A stretch of 64,000 nt of DNA. Origin: Silene conica (Eukaryota; Streptophyta; Magnoliopsida; Caryophyllales; Caryophyllaceae). A program made the position numbers and the translations under genes. The notes under the pieces were generated by a model. It did not search any database. It worked only from the letters and a program-made list of their open reading frames with translations, and had not been told where the DNA came from. The stretch spans positions 21,174,247-21,238,246 of the forward strand of contig CM055319.2 in the NCBI GenBank assembly GCA_029255685.2, written 5' to 3'. Of the stretch, positions 1 to 12,961 are shown in pieces (the stretch's first letter is position 1; every line of letters starts with the position of its first letter).

Positions 1-2016
1 GCCTCATTCAAGCAGCGGAAAACAACTAAAAGGGAACAAATTCAAAATCGTAAACTCCCTCACAAATATTAATTCTACAAGTCACTAAGGCAAGAAGGAT
101 GACAACAAAACACCGCCAAAACATGCTAAACTAGGCTACTTTCATAACCGTTATCCAAATACTTTTGTCAAGGGCGATCGGATGGAATGGAATGATGATC
201 CCCGCAATGCTAAAGGCAAAACATACAACAAGACTAGATTCTTCACAAAGTAAAGGTCATGGGTCGTCCCAAGATCGACAAAACGACATGGCAAAATTGA
301 TTTTTGGAGTGAAATGCTCAAATCAATGCAAAATGGTGGATTACAATCACAACTTGACCTCATTCAATTTTTCATTTCTTTTTCATGTCATGAGTTAGGA
401 TGGGGTTTGTCCCACGCGTGCTAATGTCCTTTGCTTTCGCCAATCGCTTATTAGGCAACCGGTTAACCGCTAGACAATAGCTTATCGGGGTGACAATCAC
501 TCTGTCTTTGGGCGGTCGAATTCACAACCAAGTGGGAAGCCAACTCAATGGCTACCCTCCAAAGCACATCGAAGTAGTACGCCTCCACCAAAACAACATG
601 TTCTTATTCTTTTTCAACAACCATTTTTTTTTCTTTTTCACTTGAGGTTTCTTTTTCCTTCAAAACATTTCCACTTCTTAGAATCATTGAAAAGAGCATT
701 CCAAATTTATTCATGAAAGTTATTTTTGGGTTGCCAAACCGCCAAGTCGAACAAGCTCACCAAGACAAGATAATCAAAACCACTTCACATCACGGGGGTG
801 GACAAGGTGACTCACATGCAAACCCTTGACTCGGTATTGGACTATGGTCAGAAAGATACTAGAAAAACATGACCTAGGGTGTTTTAAAAATCATTCTAAA
901 AGACAAAGTCACAAGTAGAAGAATTATTTGCAATGGCCTAAACGATTTTGTCAAAGTTCTCAATTAGGCATTTTCAAAACATTATCCTAAACACAACTAC
1001 ATGCCATGAACGCAATTAATATAGACATGTTATAAAGCAAAAAAGACTATCAGACTACATGGCAAACAAAACTAACACATCTCCTAACAGCACAAAAGCA
1101 CACAAGCCACACACAAACTCCACAATACACTCCACATCCTCCAAATACATGCCCATCCTCCTCAATTGTAACAAAAGAATGAAAATGAGAGTGAGATAAA
1201 GGTTGGAACGATCATACCGTGGCGTCTTCAAAATCCAAAGCGGTGCTCAAGCGAGTGTTGCCTATGCGAAAGGAGAGAAAACAAACACAAGTATATACAA
1301 TTCTACACTAATAAGGTAAAAACATGTTTTTGAATTTTTCAAATTTTTCGATTTTTTTTGGCATTTTTGGAGTTTTTTCATATTTACAAAAGCAAACAAA
1401 TATTCACAAAGTGGATATTTTCCCTCCCCACACTTAAGATTTACATTGTCCTCAATGGAACAAAGTGCAAGGGGGAAATGAAGAAAAAAGAACGAAAACA
1501 ACATGTTTTTGGCTTTTTTGAATTTTTTGAGAAAATAAAAACTTGTTTTTGTATTTTTGTTTGAAATAAACGGTTCTTCCTCCCCACATTTATTTATATG
1601 CATAATGTGAGGAGGAAAACCGGAAAATAAAGAACATATTTTTGAAAGTTTTTGGTTTTTCAATTTTTTTGGATTTTTGATTTTTATGAAAGCAATAAAA
1701 ACAAAAAGAAACAAAAGAAGATGAAAAACTAAAAACTAAACTAAATGCTCTAATCTACATGTATGCAAACTACATGTGACAATATGATACAAAAATATAA
1801 ATCTAATGCATTTACATGAATGCAACTATATGCATGTAAACTAATGATGTGAAAACATGAAAAGAAAACTAAAACAAACTAGCTAAACTAAACTAACTAC
1901 TCTAAATGCATGCTAGAAAGGAAACGCAAACTAAATCGAAATTTGGATTAAGGGAGTTACTTGCTTTGGATTTTTCATCGGGGAACATAATCATCACCAA
2001 CCACCTCCAAAGGTGG
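1..2016 (-). other. Noncoding 3' region of element E
   Basis: No convincing gene is seen. The stretch is A/T-rich on the plus strand. At about 1320-1700 there are three loosely similar blocks of T-runs, two of them followed by pyrimidine tracts of the type CCTCCCCACA (near 1425 and 1580), which read as purine tracts on the element's sense strand. Such polypurine-like tracts near the 3' LTR suit an Athila element. A 150-codon open frame at 1262-1714 is compositionally simple (K, F, N rich) and is not considered a gene. The 3' LTR was not found here and probably lies to the left of the window. Confidence 0.5.
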
Positions 2017-3739
2017 TCACTCATCACCATCATCATCATCTCCATCACCTCCGGTACCGCTTACATCTCCCTCTCCATTGCCCTCATCTACCACCATGTA
2101 GTCGCCCGGGTTGGTCACAAAATCACGGAAGGGAGAGGCATGCGACCCACTAGCTCCCGGATCACCATACATGCCATGAGGAGAAGGGTGTTCTTGAGGG
2201 GGAGGGTCCGGGACTCCACAAAAATTCGGGGGAAAGATCGGGTTGGAGAAGTACCCCGGGGAAACATTAATTTCCCCGTAAAAACGCCCCTCGGGGGGCA
2301 CATAACCCCTATCAGGAGGCATGTAGTATGACGGTCGATCACTATCCGGATGATGAAGACCCTGGCGAACGGACTGATCATAACTCGGAAATGTCCCATA
2401 GGCTTGATCATGGTAGAGGTAATCAAGCCTATAGGTCACATCCCTATGACGCTATCGGCCAATGCTTGGCGCTCGTCTGCTAGATCCGCTGCTTTCTTCA
2501 TTCCCAAGTCAACCCGGGCCATGAAATCTATAATCTCTTGGGGGCATGAAGATGAAGATGAACCGGAGGTGGAGGTAGATCCCTGGAAGTATGAGGGACA
2601 CTCTGGAACTGGGGCATGGTAATGGGGGGCTGCTGAAATGGCTCAAACTGGAGGTCGGAAGAAGTGGCACCGACTCTATCTCTGGCGTAAACTCTCGGAG
2701 CACGCTGGTCGGGAGGGAGCTCCTCGGGGTCCACCTCTATATCAAGGAGGTAGGAGGTGTTCCCGGGCACAACCTTCATCCTCTCGGTGTTAGGCAAGGG
2801 CACCGAGTTCCTGAACTTATTATCAACGCGAATCTGCCAATACTCATGACGATCGCTGGGGTTATACTTGATCCACCCCAAGGCCTCCTGTAAGTACCGG
2901 CGAGATAACACGTTCTCACCCTGAATGTAGTCAACAGTGAAGTGCCTCTGACAACGGTTACTGGCAATCAAAGTGACCATCCCCCCAACACAAATGGGGG
3001 TAGTAAGCTGAGGTTGGGATGCCAACCTACTCAAATGAAGGGCCATATGGTGAGCAATGTTTAGTTTCGGGCCACCAACCAAATAACAACCAAGTATCTC
3101 GAGCTCCGTAGTAGTGAAATTATGCGGTTCATCCCTAGAGAAAACGGTCCACCCCATGAACCTATGCCATATCCTAATCGGTGCCAAATGCACCCTATTA
3201 GCCGGTTTCTTATTGGTTCTATCACTTACAAGACCGGTGATGGCTGTCCAAATGAGCTCGGTATTAAAGCCCTCCGGAGGCTTAATGGGCAATTTTCCGT
3301 CGAGCCCAAAAATTAAGGCAAATTCCTCTAATGTGAGACGATGTTCCTTATTCATCAATCGGAACTCTAAGAAGGCAACTTTTCCCATGGTTTGGTTCTT
3401 AGTGACTACCAAAGAACTCAAAAATTCCCAAGTTAACCGGGGAGATGTGTGAACCGGTTTCGTTTCATACAAAGCTTTCATACCCATACCCTCAAAAAGA
3501 GCCGCGGTTATTTTCTCAATCCCTATTTCCCTCAAACCGGCTCTATCAATAAACCTAGTCGGGTGAAGGGGGCGATGCTTAAAATAGGTGAAATTACCTT
3601 TTTGTTGAATTGTAGCAAAATGGAGTCCGGGAAAGCAAGGATCCGGGCCAATGTTGCTACTATCCATCACATTCTGCACTTCTTGCTCCACCATAGGGTC
3701 GTATCTTGACTTTGACCTCCTTTCCGTTCTTCCCGACAT
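2017..3739 (-). pseudogene. Post-pol accessory ORF of element E (plant transposon protein-like)
   Basis: A minus-strand coding block downstream of integrase, in the place where Athila elements carry their so-called env-like ORF. The first about 400 residues look globular, with the stretches LTWEFLSSL and LTLEEFALIFGLDG. These resemble the plant-specific domain family found in many retroelement ORFs (ATHILA ORF-1 and 'putative plant transposon protein'). The last part is rich in P, G, Y and finally D. I see no signal peptide or membrane segment, so an envelope role is not supported. The function is unknown. SIRE elements C and D carry an ORF with a similar pattern in the same position. The block is treated as a fossil. 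Confidence 0.65.
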
Positions 3740-3930
3740 GGCTATTTGAAGGTGAGGTGATGAGGGAATGAAGGGGGTTTTGATTTGGGAGAGTTTGGTG
3801 GTGTTTTTGAAGGTAAGGGATGAAAGGGAGAGGAGGAAATAAGGAAGAGAGTGGAAGAAATGAGGTGAAATGAGGAAGAAATGAAGAAGAAATGAGGTAG
3901 GCGAGTATTATAAATCCCGCGACAGAACAC

Positions 3931-4414
3931 TCCCAGCCGGTTTGGGACCGGCCGCCGGCCGATCGGCTGGGAGTTAGGGTTTGGATTTTTCAATTTTTTT
4001 TTTTTCGAAATTTTATAAGGCACTGATTCTGAGCCGGCGGACTGGCTGCCGGCCGACCGGCTCAAAAACCGTCTTCATGCTTCCCTTCGTCTTCTCTTCT
4101 TCTTCAAGTTATACTCACAAACACTCCCAGCCGGCGGACCGGCGGACCGGCCTACCGGCTGGGGAACCTTCTTCGTCTTCTTTTTCTTCAATATCTTCAC
4201 TTACAAACACTCCCAGCCGGCGGACCGGCTGCCGGCCGACCGGCTGGGGGATCCTTCTCCTTCCTTTTCTTCTAATTTGGCTCACACTCTTGATTCTCAG
4301 CCGGCGGACCGGCTGCCGGCCTACCGGCTGGGAATCAAGCTTCCTTGAGTTTTCGATTTTTGAATAAGTATTCGTCTTCTCAGCCGGCTGACCGGCTGCC
4401 GGTTTGGTACAGGC
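3931..4414. repeat. Cluster of GC-rich hairpin units in element E
   Basis: Six units about 80-110 bp apart in otherwise A/T-rich DNA: about 3931-3973, 4031-4063, 4127-4164, 4212-4248, 4292-4335 and 4381-4414. Each starts near CCCAGCCGG and ends near CCGGCTGGG, so it can fold on itself, with an inner ACCGGCTGCCGGCC. Outer arms differ but tend to match within a unit: GAGCCGG pairs with CCGGCTC in the second, and GATTCTCAG with CTGGGAATC (one G-T pair) in the fifth. The sixth unit is cut by element B and resumes at 21458. Confidence 0.85.
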
Positions 4415-5329
4415 TGTTGGAGTAAATGTCCTCGACAATAATGTGATCACGTCAATTTTATATATTAAATTGACAAATCTCTATAAAAGAATATTCACGA
4501 GATGATTCTTTATCATAAGTCAACTGGTCAACATTAATCGGTAATGATTGGCTTGCTAGAGTTTGACATTACTGTCGTAATGACGGTGGTGACCAGTTGA
4601 TCCCTTTAGGTCACACCTTTAGGACAACTCTCTCAATGATAAATGAAATAACTGTATATGATACGAGTTAGTTCATTTCTAGATTATGAATAAAATAAGG
4701 AGATAATTTATAATAAGATTATAAATTGTTTTAGTGATTGAAATGTCATCACTATTATTTATATGTTTATGAAACGTAAAGTTGTTGAATGAATTAATTA
4801 AAACTACAATTGTTGTAGTAACTATATATATTATAAGTAATTGATTAATTACTTATACTTTACGATAAAGAGTTTAATGGTTAAACTTCGAATTACTTAT
4901 GCAAAGTTATCCTAGCTAATGTTGTATGAGGTCCGTTTGGTTAAGAGGACCGTGTGATATGTCACACATTTACAAACATACAATGTTACATAAGATGACT
5001 TAGGAACATAAGTAAGACATGCAATTAATAAGATGAGAAGCATGAGAGACATTGTATAAGGTAGATGTGCCAACCATTGGGCACTCTTACCATGGGTCTC
5101 GGCCGTCCCAAAGGTGAGAACAAAAGAGAGTTTTGTTCCCTCTTCTCAACATCATTCATTCACTATTTTTTTAGGGTTTTTGTTTAGAGAGAACAAAAGT
5201 TAGAAAGAAAAATAAAACCCTATTTTTCTTAACCCTAAACCGTGTGCCTCCTTCTACAATCTAGCATTTTGTATCAAGTTTCTAGCAAAACAATATACAA
5301 AACTTTGAGTGTAGTGTGTCTTGGTGTTC

Positions 5330-6332
5330 TGTGGGGAATAAAACGTGTATTCACCCTATTCTTGCAGGATTATAATGAAAAATACAATCGTGAATATGGT
5401 CATAAGATTAAAAAGATATGAAAAAGAGTAGAACCTTTAGTCCTTGCGCGAAAGGCCTAAGAACAGGAATTAACACAAATTCCCTCCTATAACTTGCACC
5501 CAAGACTTAGAATGAGACGTTGCCGCGTGTGCTAGAAATCCTCTCCAACTGCCTTGCAATATCGGGAGAGCCTTTTGAGTTTTAGATGTGAGATCTGGGT
5601 TATGGGAGAAGAATGCTCTCAAACCCTAATTTTTCCTTGAGATTATTTTAATCAGTGCAACAAGTGTAGTCTGACAAAAGGAGAAGTCTTCTCCTTTTGT
5701 AATACTGGCCGGCCGAATAGGGTCTTGGGTAGGAGTGGGCTTTTTTCCACTCTTACCTTATTCCTTTGCGTGATTCGACCCGTTTTGCTAAATATTATTC
5801 GCGGGATTTTAATTATAAATCGCACACATGTTATCAGATATTAATGCAGTCGATGTATTAATAATGGTCTGATAAAATTACGATATTGTATAATTACCCA
5901 AATTAATATATCCTTTTATATTAATACGCGAAATCAATATTTAATTAAATATAACTGCTTATATTTAATTTTACGAATTAAACATGTAATCCGTATTAGC
6001 TAAAATTATTTAATCCGTATTAAATAATAATCTCAACATCTTATTGACTAATTTAATAGTCAATACCTCTGACTAACTGTTTAGTCGTATCCGGCATAAA
6101 TGTGACTGTATTTTCATACCTTCACATCTCTCAAACGTGTCCTATAGGTGTGACGTATAGGGACCAGTTGATCACCGCCATCCGTATGACAATAACGTCA
6201 AACTTATCTAGCAAGCCAACCGTTATTGATAAACGTGGATCAACTGGTAATAATACAGAAGTATGCCCTTGTGATCCTTAAAGAGATTTAATAGGTCATT
6301 GTACTTAATTGTCAAGGACACCAGCCCCAACA
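5330..6332 (-). repeat. 3' LTR of element A
   Basis: 1003 bp, nearly identical to 12962-13964. Parts resemble the LTR of B (the stretch around the CAGTTGATC and AACGTCAAAC motifs), which supports a shared Angela origin. Confidence 0.93.
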
Positions 6333-7194
6333 ATCTCCCACTTGTCCGTACAAGGGTATGTGCAATGACGTTATCACACTACATGTGGAGGACACAAGCT
6401 CCAACAAACTCCCACTTGTCCGTACAAGTGTAGGTGCGATAACCGATTCTCATATCCTTTTAAAATTTCTCCCACTCAATGTAAGACAATTTGCAAATCC
6501 GCATTCGCAAAGGTCGTATCTCACAAGCGATCTGTATCAAGAGTGGTTTCCCCGACTAGAGAGTAACTTAACTGATAAAACGAATCTGTATTCGAGCATG
6601 GCCATGCATTTCAGTTACTACTCCTCGAGTGGCCCTGAGAAATGATAAAATCCTGATAAGGGTTTGGATATTTCCCTCAACTCGAATCCTACGGATATCG
6701 CGTAGCATGAAATAACCCAGAAAAAATCCTCTTGGCCCCTGTTACGGTGACCGTGGGAAAGAAACCAAAGTTACCCAAAATCTGCCTTAATCTCAGGAGA
6801 CAGTTGAAAGTCTAAAGACTCGACTCTAAGGAACACTATGGAGGTCCTATCCACGACCTGGCACCCAATGTTGTAAAACATTTAGGACTCCATAACGCTG
6901 TCACGGGGTGTCCTACGAGATATCCGTATAACTCGCCTTTGTGATTGGTCAGTCAGCCGTGTGACTTTTGGCTCGTTGAACCCACCATCAACCAACGTCA
7001 CAAAATGATTACCTGAGTTATCAGCTCAAGTGGGTAATCAAGGACCAAAACGATGTAATGTTAATCAGTTCACTTTGTGGTGTTCAAAATTGGCGTACAA
7101 TTCCACATGAGAAACAAAACATTATATATCATAACAATAAGGTTGAATAGAGTACACGAGAAAATGAATTATTACATGAATTCATAAAAGAGTA
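6333..7194 (-). other. 3' noncoding region of element A
   Basis: Between the end of pol and the 3' LTR. The purine-rich tract AAGTGGGAGATT (sense strand) directly abuts the LTR at 6333-6344 and is the likely second-strand primer. A second similar tract sits near 6410. No gene is seen. Confidence 0.7.
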
Positions 7195-10100
7195 CTACAA
7201 CTTAGGAACACATCCAATCCCCATGGAATGAATGTGCCCTTCATGCTTATCACGTGGTAATGCTTTTGTGAGAGGATCGGCTATGTTGTCATCCGTAGCG
7301 ATCTTATCAATGAAAATCTCCTTCTGCTCCACGTAATCTCTGATTAGATGAGCTTTCTGTTGTACATGCCTAGCCTTGTTGCTAGACTTATGCTCCTTAG
7401 CTTGGAAGATGGCACCTTTATTATCACAATAAACGGTGATTGGGTCATTCGAACTAGGCACTACTGATAGTCCTTGTAAGAATTGACGCATCCATATTGC
7501 TTCCTTAGCTGCTTCTGAGGCGGCATAGTACTCGGACTCAGTCGTAGAATTTGCTGTAACACTCTGTTTAAAAATTTTCCAGCTGACAGCAGCACCATTA
7601 AGAGTAAAAACGAATCCAGACTGAGATTTCGAGTCATCTCGATCCGTTTGGAAGCTAGCATCTGTGTAACCCGTGGCGCAGAGCGTCGAGTCGCCTCCGT
7701 AAGTCAATCCCCAATCTTTAGTCCTCCGTAGGTACTTAAGAATGTTTTTCACGGCCATCCAGTGTTGTTCACCTGGATGAGCTTGGAATCGACTTGTCAT
7801 ACTCAATGCATATGCAACGTCAGGACGTGTGCATATCATGGCATACATGATCGATCCTATTGCCGAAGCATAAGGAATCCGACTCATGCGCTCTTTCTCT
7901 TCCAATGACTTAGCTTCTTGAGTCTTGCTCAAGTGAAGCCCAGGAGTCATAGGAAGGAACCCCTTCTTGGAGTTCGTCATGCTGAATCTCTCCAGGATCT
8001 TATCTATATAAGACTCCTGACTGAGAGACAACATCCGTCGTGATCTATCCTTGTAGATACGGATGCCCAAAATTCTTTGTGCCTCTCCCAGATCTTTCAT
8101 CTGGAAATGGTTTTTCAACCATGTTTTAACCGAAGATAAGAGAGGTATGTCATTCCCAATCAAGAGTATGTCGTCGACATACAGTACTAGGAATACAATC
8201 TTGCTCCCACTCGACTTGATATAGAGACATGGTTCCTCGACTGATCGAATGAATCCATTCTCTTTTATCACTTGGTCGAAGCGATGATTCCAACTCCGCG
8301 ATGCTTGCTTAAGTCCATAGATGGAACGCTTAAGCTTGCAAACTTTCTTAGGATGTTCTGGATCAATAAAATTCTCGCGTTGTACCATGTACAACTCTTC
8401 CTCCAAATAACCGTTTAAGAAGGCGGTTTTAACGTCCATTTGCCATATTTCATAATCGTGAAATGCGGCGATCGCTAAGATAATCCGAATGGAACGTAGC
8501 ATGACTACGGGTGCAAAGATCTCATCGTAGTGCAAGCCTGGCACTTGGGTGAAACCTTTAGCAACTAGTCTAGCCTTGTGGATATCTTGTTGTCCTTCCA
8601 CGGCATGCTTTATCTTGTAAAGCCATTTGCATTGAAGGGGACGTACCTTTGCAGGTAGGTCCACAAGATCCCACACGTTGTTCTCATACATGGAGTCCAT
8701 CTCGGATTGCATGGCTTCTAGCCATAGCTTTGAGTCAGAACTGGTCATGGCACCTTTATAGGTTTTGGGTTCGTTACCCTCTAGGAGTAAGACGTCATCT
8801 GTATCATGTTCCTCGACCATACCAATGTATCTGTCCGGAGGAATAGAGACTCTTCCCGACCTCCTAGGTTCCTCAGGAATATCTACCGCAGCCTCGGTTG
8901 AAGGAACTGTTTCCTCCAATGGTTGCTCGGCAGTTGGTTCTTGAACCTCCGATAACTCGAAGGTTCTATTACTCGACTTGTTCTCAAGAAATTCCTTCTC
9001 TAAGAACGTCGCACTAGCTGCAACAAAAACACGTTGTTCGGTTGGCGAGTAGAAGTAATGACCAAAATTTCTCTTTGGGTAGCCTATAAAGTATGTCTTG
9101 ACCGATCGCGGGCCGAGCTTATCCTCGTGTCTCCACTTGACATAAGCCTCGCAGCCCCAAACCCGAATAAAGGACAAGTTAGGGACCGTTCCCTTCCATA
9201 ATTCGTATGGAGTCTTGTCAACAGCTTTAGACGGACTTCGGTTAAGTATTAGAGCGGCTGACAAAAGAGCATAGCCCCACAATGAATCAGGCACAACGGT
9301 GTGACTCATCATGGATCGAACCATATCAAGTAGAGTTCGATTTCTCCGTTCGGACACACCATTTAATTGTGGTGTTCCAGGTGGAGTCAACTGTAGCACG
9401 ATGCCACAGTCTTTAAGGTGTTGATCAAACTCGTGTGAAAGATACTCACCACCACGATCCGAACGTAGTGCTTTAATCTTTCTACCCAGCTGGTTCTGTA
9501 CCCGATTCTGGTATTCTTTGAACTTGTCAAAGGATTCACTTTTGTGCTTCATCAAGTAGACCTAGCCATATCTACTCAAATCATCCGTGAAAGTGATAAA
9601 ATACCAATAGCCTTCTCGTGCGTTGATCGACATAGGGCCACATACGTCCGTATGTATGAGTCCTAATAGGTCGGCAGCGCGCATTCCAACACCTTTGAAG
9701 GAAATACGAGTCATCTTGCCGATGAGACATGATTCACACGTGCCATATGATTCGAAATCAAAGGGCGATATAGCTCCATTCTGTATGAGCTGTTTTACGC
9801 GTTTCTCATTTATGTGTCCCATACGACAATGCCATAGGTAAGTTTGATCTTTGTCACCTACCTTTAATCTCTTGTTATTCACATGTAATATCTCGGTAGT
9901 TTGATCTAAAACATAAATTCCATTCATGGAAACTGCCTTGCCATAAATCATATTGTGTAAAGAGAAAATACAGCTATTATTCTCTATTACAAATGAAAAA
10001 CCGAGTTTGTCAAGTGCAGAAACTGAAATAATGTTTTTGGACAAACTAGGAACATAATAACATTTATATAAAAATAACTCGAATCCACTTGGAAGCTGGA

Positions 10101-11226
10101 TCACGTATGTTCCCTTCGAGACTGCAGCAACGCGTGCTCCATTCCCGACACGCAGGTCCACCTCACCCTTGATTAGGGGTTCTTGGTTTCGGAGGCCCTG
10201 CACATGATTACATAGATGAGAACCACAACCAGTATCAAGTACCCAAGTTCCGCAACTTTCATGGTTAATCTCAATCATGTGAATAAAAGAAGAAGAAGAC
10301 ATACCAACAGGAGTAACGCGTCCTGCCTTAATGTCCTCGCGATACACGGGGCATGAGCGCCTCCAATGCCCAGTCTTGTGGCAGTGGTGGCATTCCATGC
10401 TAGTATCCTTGCTCTTTGTCTTACCCTGTGAGTTGCTCGACTCACCTGGCCCACTCTTAGTAAATCCTGGTTTCTTGAACCTGGGCTTACCTACTGCTAG
10501 GTCGCCCTGAGCTTTAGCCTTCCCTTTACCCTTTCCCTTACTGGAGATCATGAGAACATCCTGCTTCATGCTCCCACTTAATTTCAGATCCTTCTCGGTC
10601 TGTACGAGAAGGGAGTGGAGCTCATGAGGAGTCTTCTTCATGTCGTTCATGTAGTAGTTGGCCCTAAAGAGGGCGAACCCATCATGAAGTGAATGAAGCA
10701 TTCGATCAACGATTATGTTCTCACTGATCTTGCAGTTTGGGGCCTCTAGTTTATCGATATTCTCAATCATGTGAAGAATATGTGGGCTAACAGCTTGGCC
10801 CTTCTGGAGTTTCGCCTCAAAGAAGCGACATGTATGCTCATAAGAAACGATTCTCGGAGCCTTTGAGAATTCGTTAGTGAGCGTGGTGGAAATCTTGTTT
10901 GCACCATGGGATATGAAGCGTCTTTGCAAATTTGATTCCATTGCCTAGATGAGTACGTTCTTTATCGCACCCGCTTCCATGACGAAGTCGCTATAAGCGC
11001 GAACTTCGTTGGCTCTAGCTCCAGTGCCTGGGTGTGCCGGAATGGGCTCAGTTAAATACTTAAGCTTTCCGTCAGCAATGGCAGCATTCCGTAGTGCTGC
11101 CTCCCAGTCAGAGAAGTTTGACCCATCATTTCTCAGTCTAGTAGACTGATTCATGGAGTCCATGAAGGCTTTTAGCCAGGATTTACGTGCTAGCTTGGCA
11201 CTTGGAATTGGGTCTTCACCAGCCAT
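7195..11226 (-). pseudogene. gag-pol coding block of element A
   Basis: Read on the minus strand: gag capsid-like region about 10.5-11.2 kb, zinc knuckle of the CX2CX4HX4C type (CHHCHKTGHWRRSC) near 10.39 kb, aspartic protease motif WVLDTGCGSH near 10.24 kb, GAG-pre-integrase near 9.83 kb, integrase core about 9.2-9.65 kb (RSDRGGEYLS), reverse transcriptase about 8.0-8.8 kb (YVDDILL near 8.17 kb) and RNase H about 7.25-7.7 kb (ADPLTKALP at its end). Domain order and wording match Angela/BARE elements. The block has about two breaks. Unlike B, it has a recognisable capsid region. Confidence 0.88.
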
Positions 11227-12946
11227 TTAGTTATACACCAGTTTTAATAAACGTGTTCTACACTGAAAAAGAAGATAAAACAAAACCATATAAACAACTT
11301 ATTGTTGTGATTTAAGTCTATATTAAATTGAATTTAAACTCGTAGACTCATGCATTTATATAATTGATCTCCCTCAAGAATTATATAAACGATCCCAAGA
11401 CTCAATTTCCGTATATTAATAAGCCCACAGTTTGGCTAATTCCACCGTTGGAACTTTTGGTCGATAGATTTCTGTATATCCTATCTATTAGTCCATCTCA
11501 GTCGCTAGATAGTATCGAGTGACCATGATGTTGAGATAAAATAAATCATCTGTTCCCACTTACCCGACGTAGAAGGGGTCATATTATGCCTACCGACGAA
11601 GAAGGGATTCATGGGAGGCTGATTTATAAAGACTAATCCCAATTTTTGGTTATACGAGGAAGACCCCATCAACTTTTATTTATTCATATTTAAGTGAACT
11701 AAAAAACTAGCATATACGTGAATGAATTAAATAAAGTGATGGCTTTACATGTGACACGTGACATCTGTATTGTCACAGAAAACTAACGCGTAACCTCTAC
11801 ATGAGTCAGTTTTCAGGCATGTTATAGGTGGTTTGGTTTTTAGGCGGAATATGATGCAAGCTATTATCGATGAAAGCATAAAGATAAATGCAATAAACGT
11901 AAATAAAAGTCCTAGTGTGGCCTATCCTACCAAAATAAACATAAAACAACTTGGAATCCACCGATGGACCCTAGAAGCTTGTCTTGATGTTCCATCTTGG
12001 TCTTGCAGCGGGAGTGAGCATCCGGTCTCCGTCTTTGGTCTTCACAAAATTACTAATTTAAATTACAAATATAACCTATTTACATTCTAATTTAAATACA
12101 AAAGTAATTACATGGCAAAAACCCAAAACCGGAGATTCAAGATCTCAAAATTACAAGCAAGACTGTGTCCCATCATTACGGTGACACAAAAGGCCACACT
12201 AAGTTACAACCGTTTGCAAAAATAAATACGTTATTGAAAGCATTCACTAAGCATTCACAAGACGATAAATAAAATGCATCAACTAAATTAAAATTCATAC
12301 ATGACATAATACTGTTATTATGATTAATAAATTTTACCAAACCACCTTTTAAGATTAAAATTATGTGACTATACCGCTTTAATCACCAATTTTAATAAAC
12401 ATATAATCCATTATTTTAAACTGTTTTAAAACAATATGTATCAAACGAGGGTGAACCGTTTCACAAAAATAATATACTATTTCCGTATACAGTATATTAT
12501 TTTAGGCCATGTGAAAATAAGAAACAAGTTATTTTCGAAAAAGAAAGCCTGAAAGATGAGCACTCGACCGAGCAACAGGGGCACTCGATCGAGTGTCAGT
12601 GTCACTCGATCGAGTGCAGCAGGGGCTCGATCGAGTGACTCGTTAAAACGCAAATCGCTGCACTTTAATACAAAACAAGTTTATATCTTTGATTTAAAAC
12701 GTGTAAATCATAAATAAACAACAACAAAATAATCACATATTGCTAAAAATATCGATTAATTAACAATATGCAAATAAGAATCGAAAACAAGATCGATTAC
12801 AACCCAAAAACACACGCACGGTGCCTGGTACTGGGACACTCGATCGAGTGCTACAGAGACTCGATCGAGTGTCAAGGCAGAAAGTACGGTTTTTGCAAAA
12901 TTTTTAAACTTTATGAAAAACACAATTGTAAAATTTCATGGCCCTA
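11227..12946 (-). other. 5' leader of element A
   Basis: About 1.7 kb of noncoding leader between the primer site and gag. The part near 11540-11650 resembles the leader of B around 15570-15660: both contain, on the sense strand, a CATGAATCCCTTCTTC stretch followed by a GGGTAAGTGGG stretch. No independent gene is seen. It carries the palindrome cluster annotated separately. Confidence 0.7.
12560..12873. repeat. Palindrome cluster CACTCGATCGAGTG in the leader of A
   Basis: Perfect or near-perfect copies of the self-complementary 14-mer lie near 12560-12573 (degenerate), 12582-12595, 12603-12616, 12625-12638 (one end varied), 12837-12850 and 12859-12872 (one end varied). Three to four copies lie within 80 bp and two more about 200 bp on, close to the primer binding site. 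Confidence 0.85.
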
Positions 12947-12947
12947 G

Positions 12948-12959
12948 TCTCTGATACCA
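12948..12959 (-). promoter_or_regulatory. Primer binding site of element A
   Basis: The sense strand reads TGGTATCAGAGA two bases inside the 5' LTR. This is complementary to the 3' end of initiator tRNA-Met, the usual primer of copia elements. Confidence 0.85.
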
Positions 12960-12961
12960 CT

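Noticed and set aside
1262-1714. 150-codon open frame
   Set aside because: Low-complexity A/T-driven frame in the noncoding 3' part of element E, with no motif.
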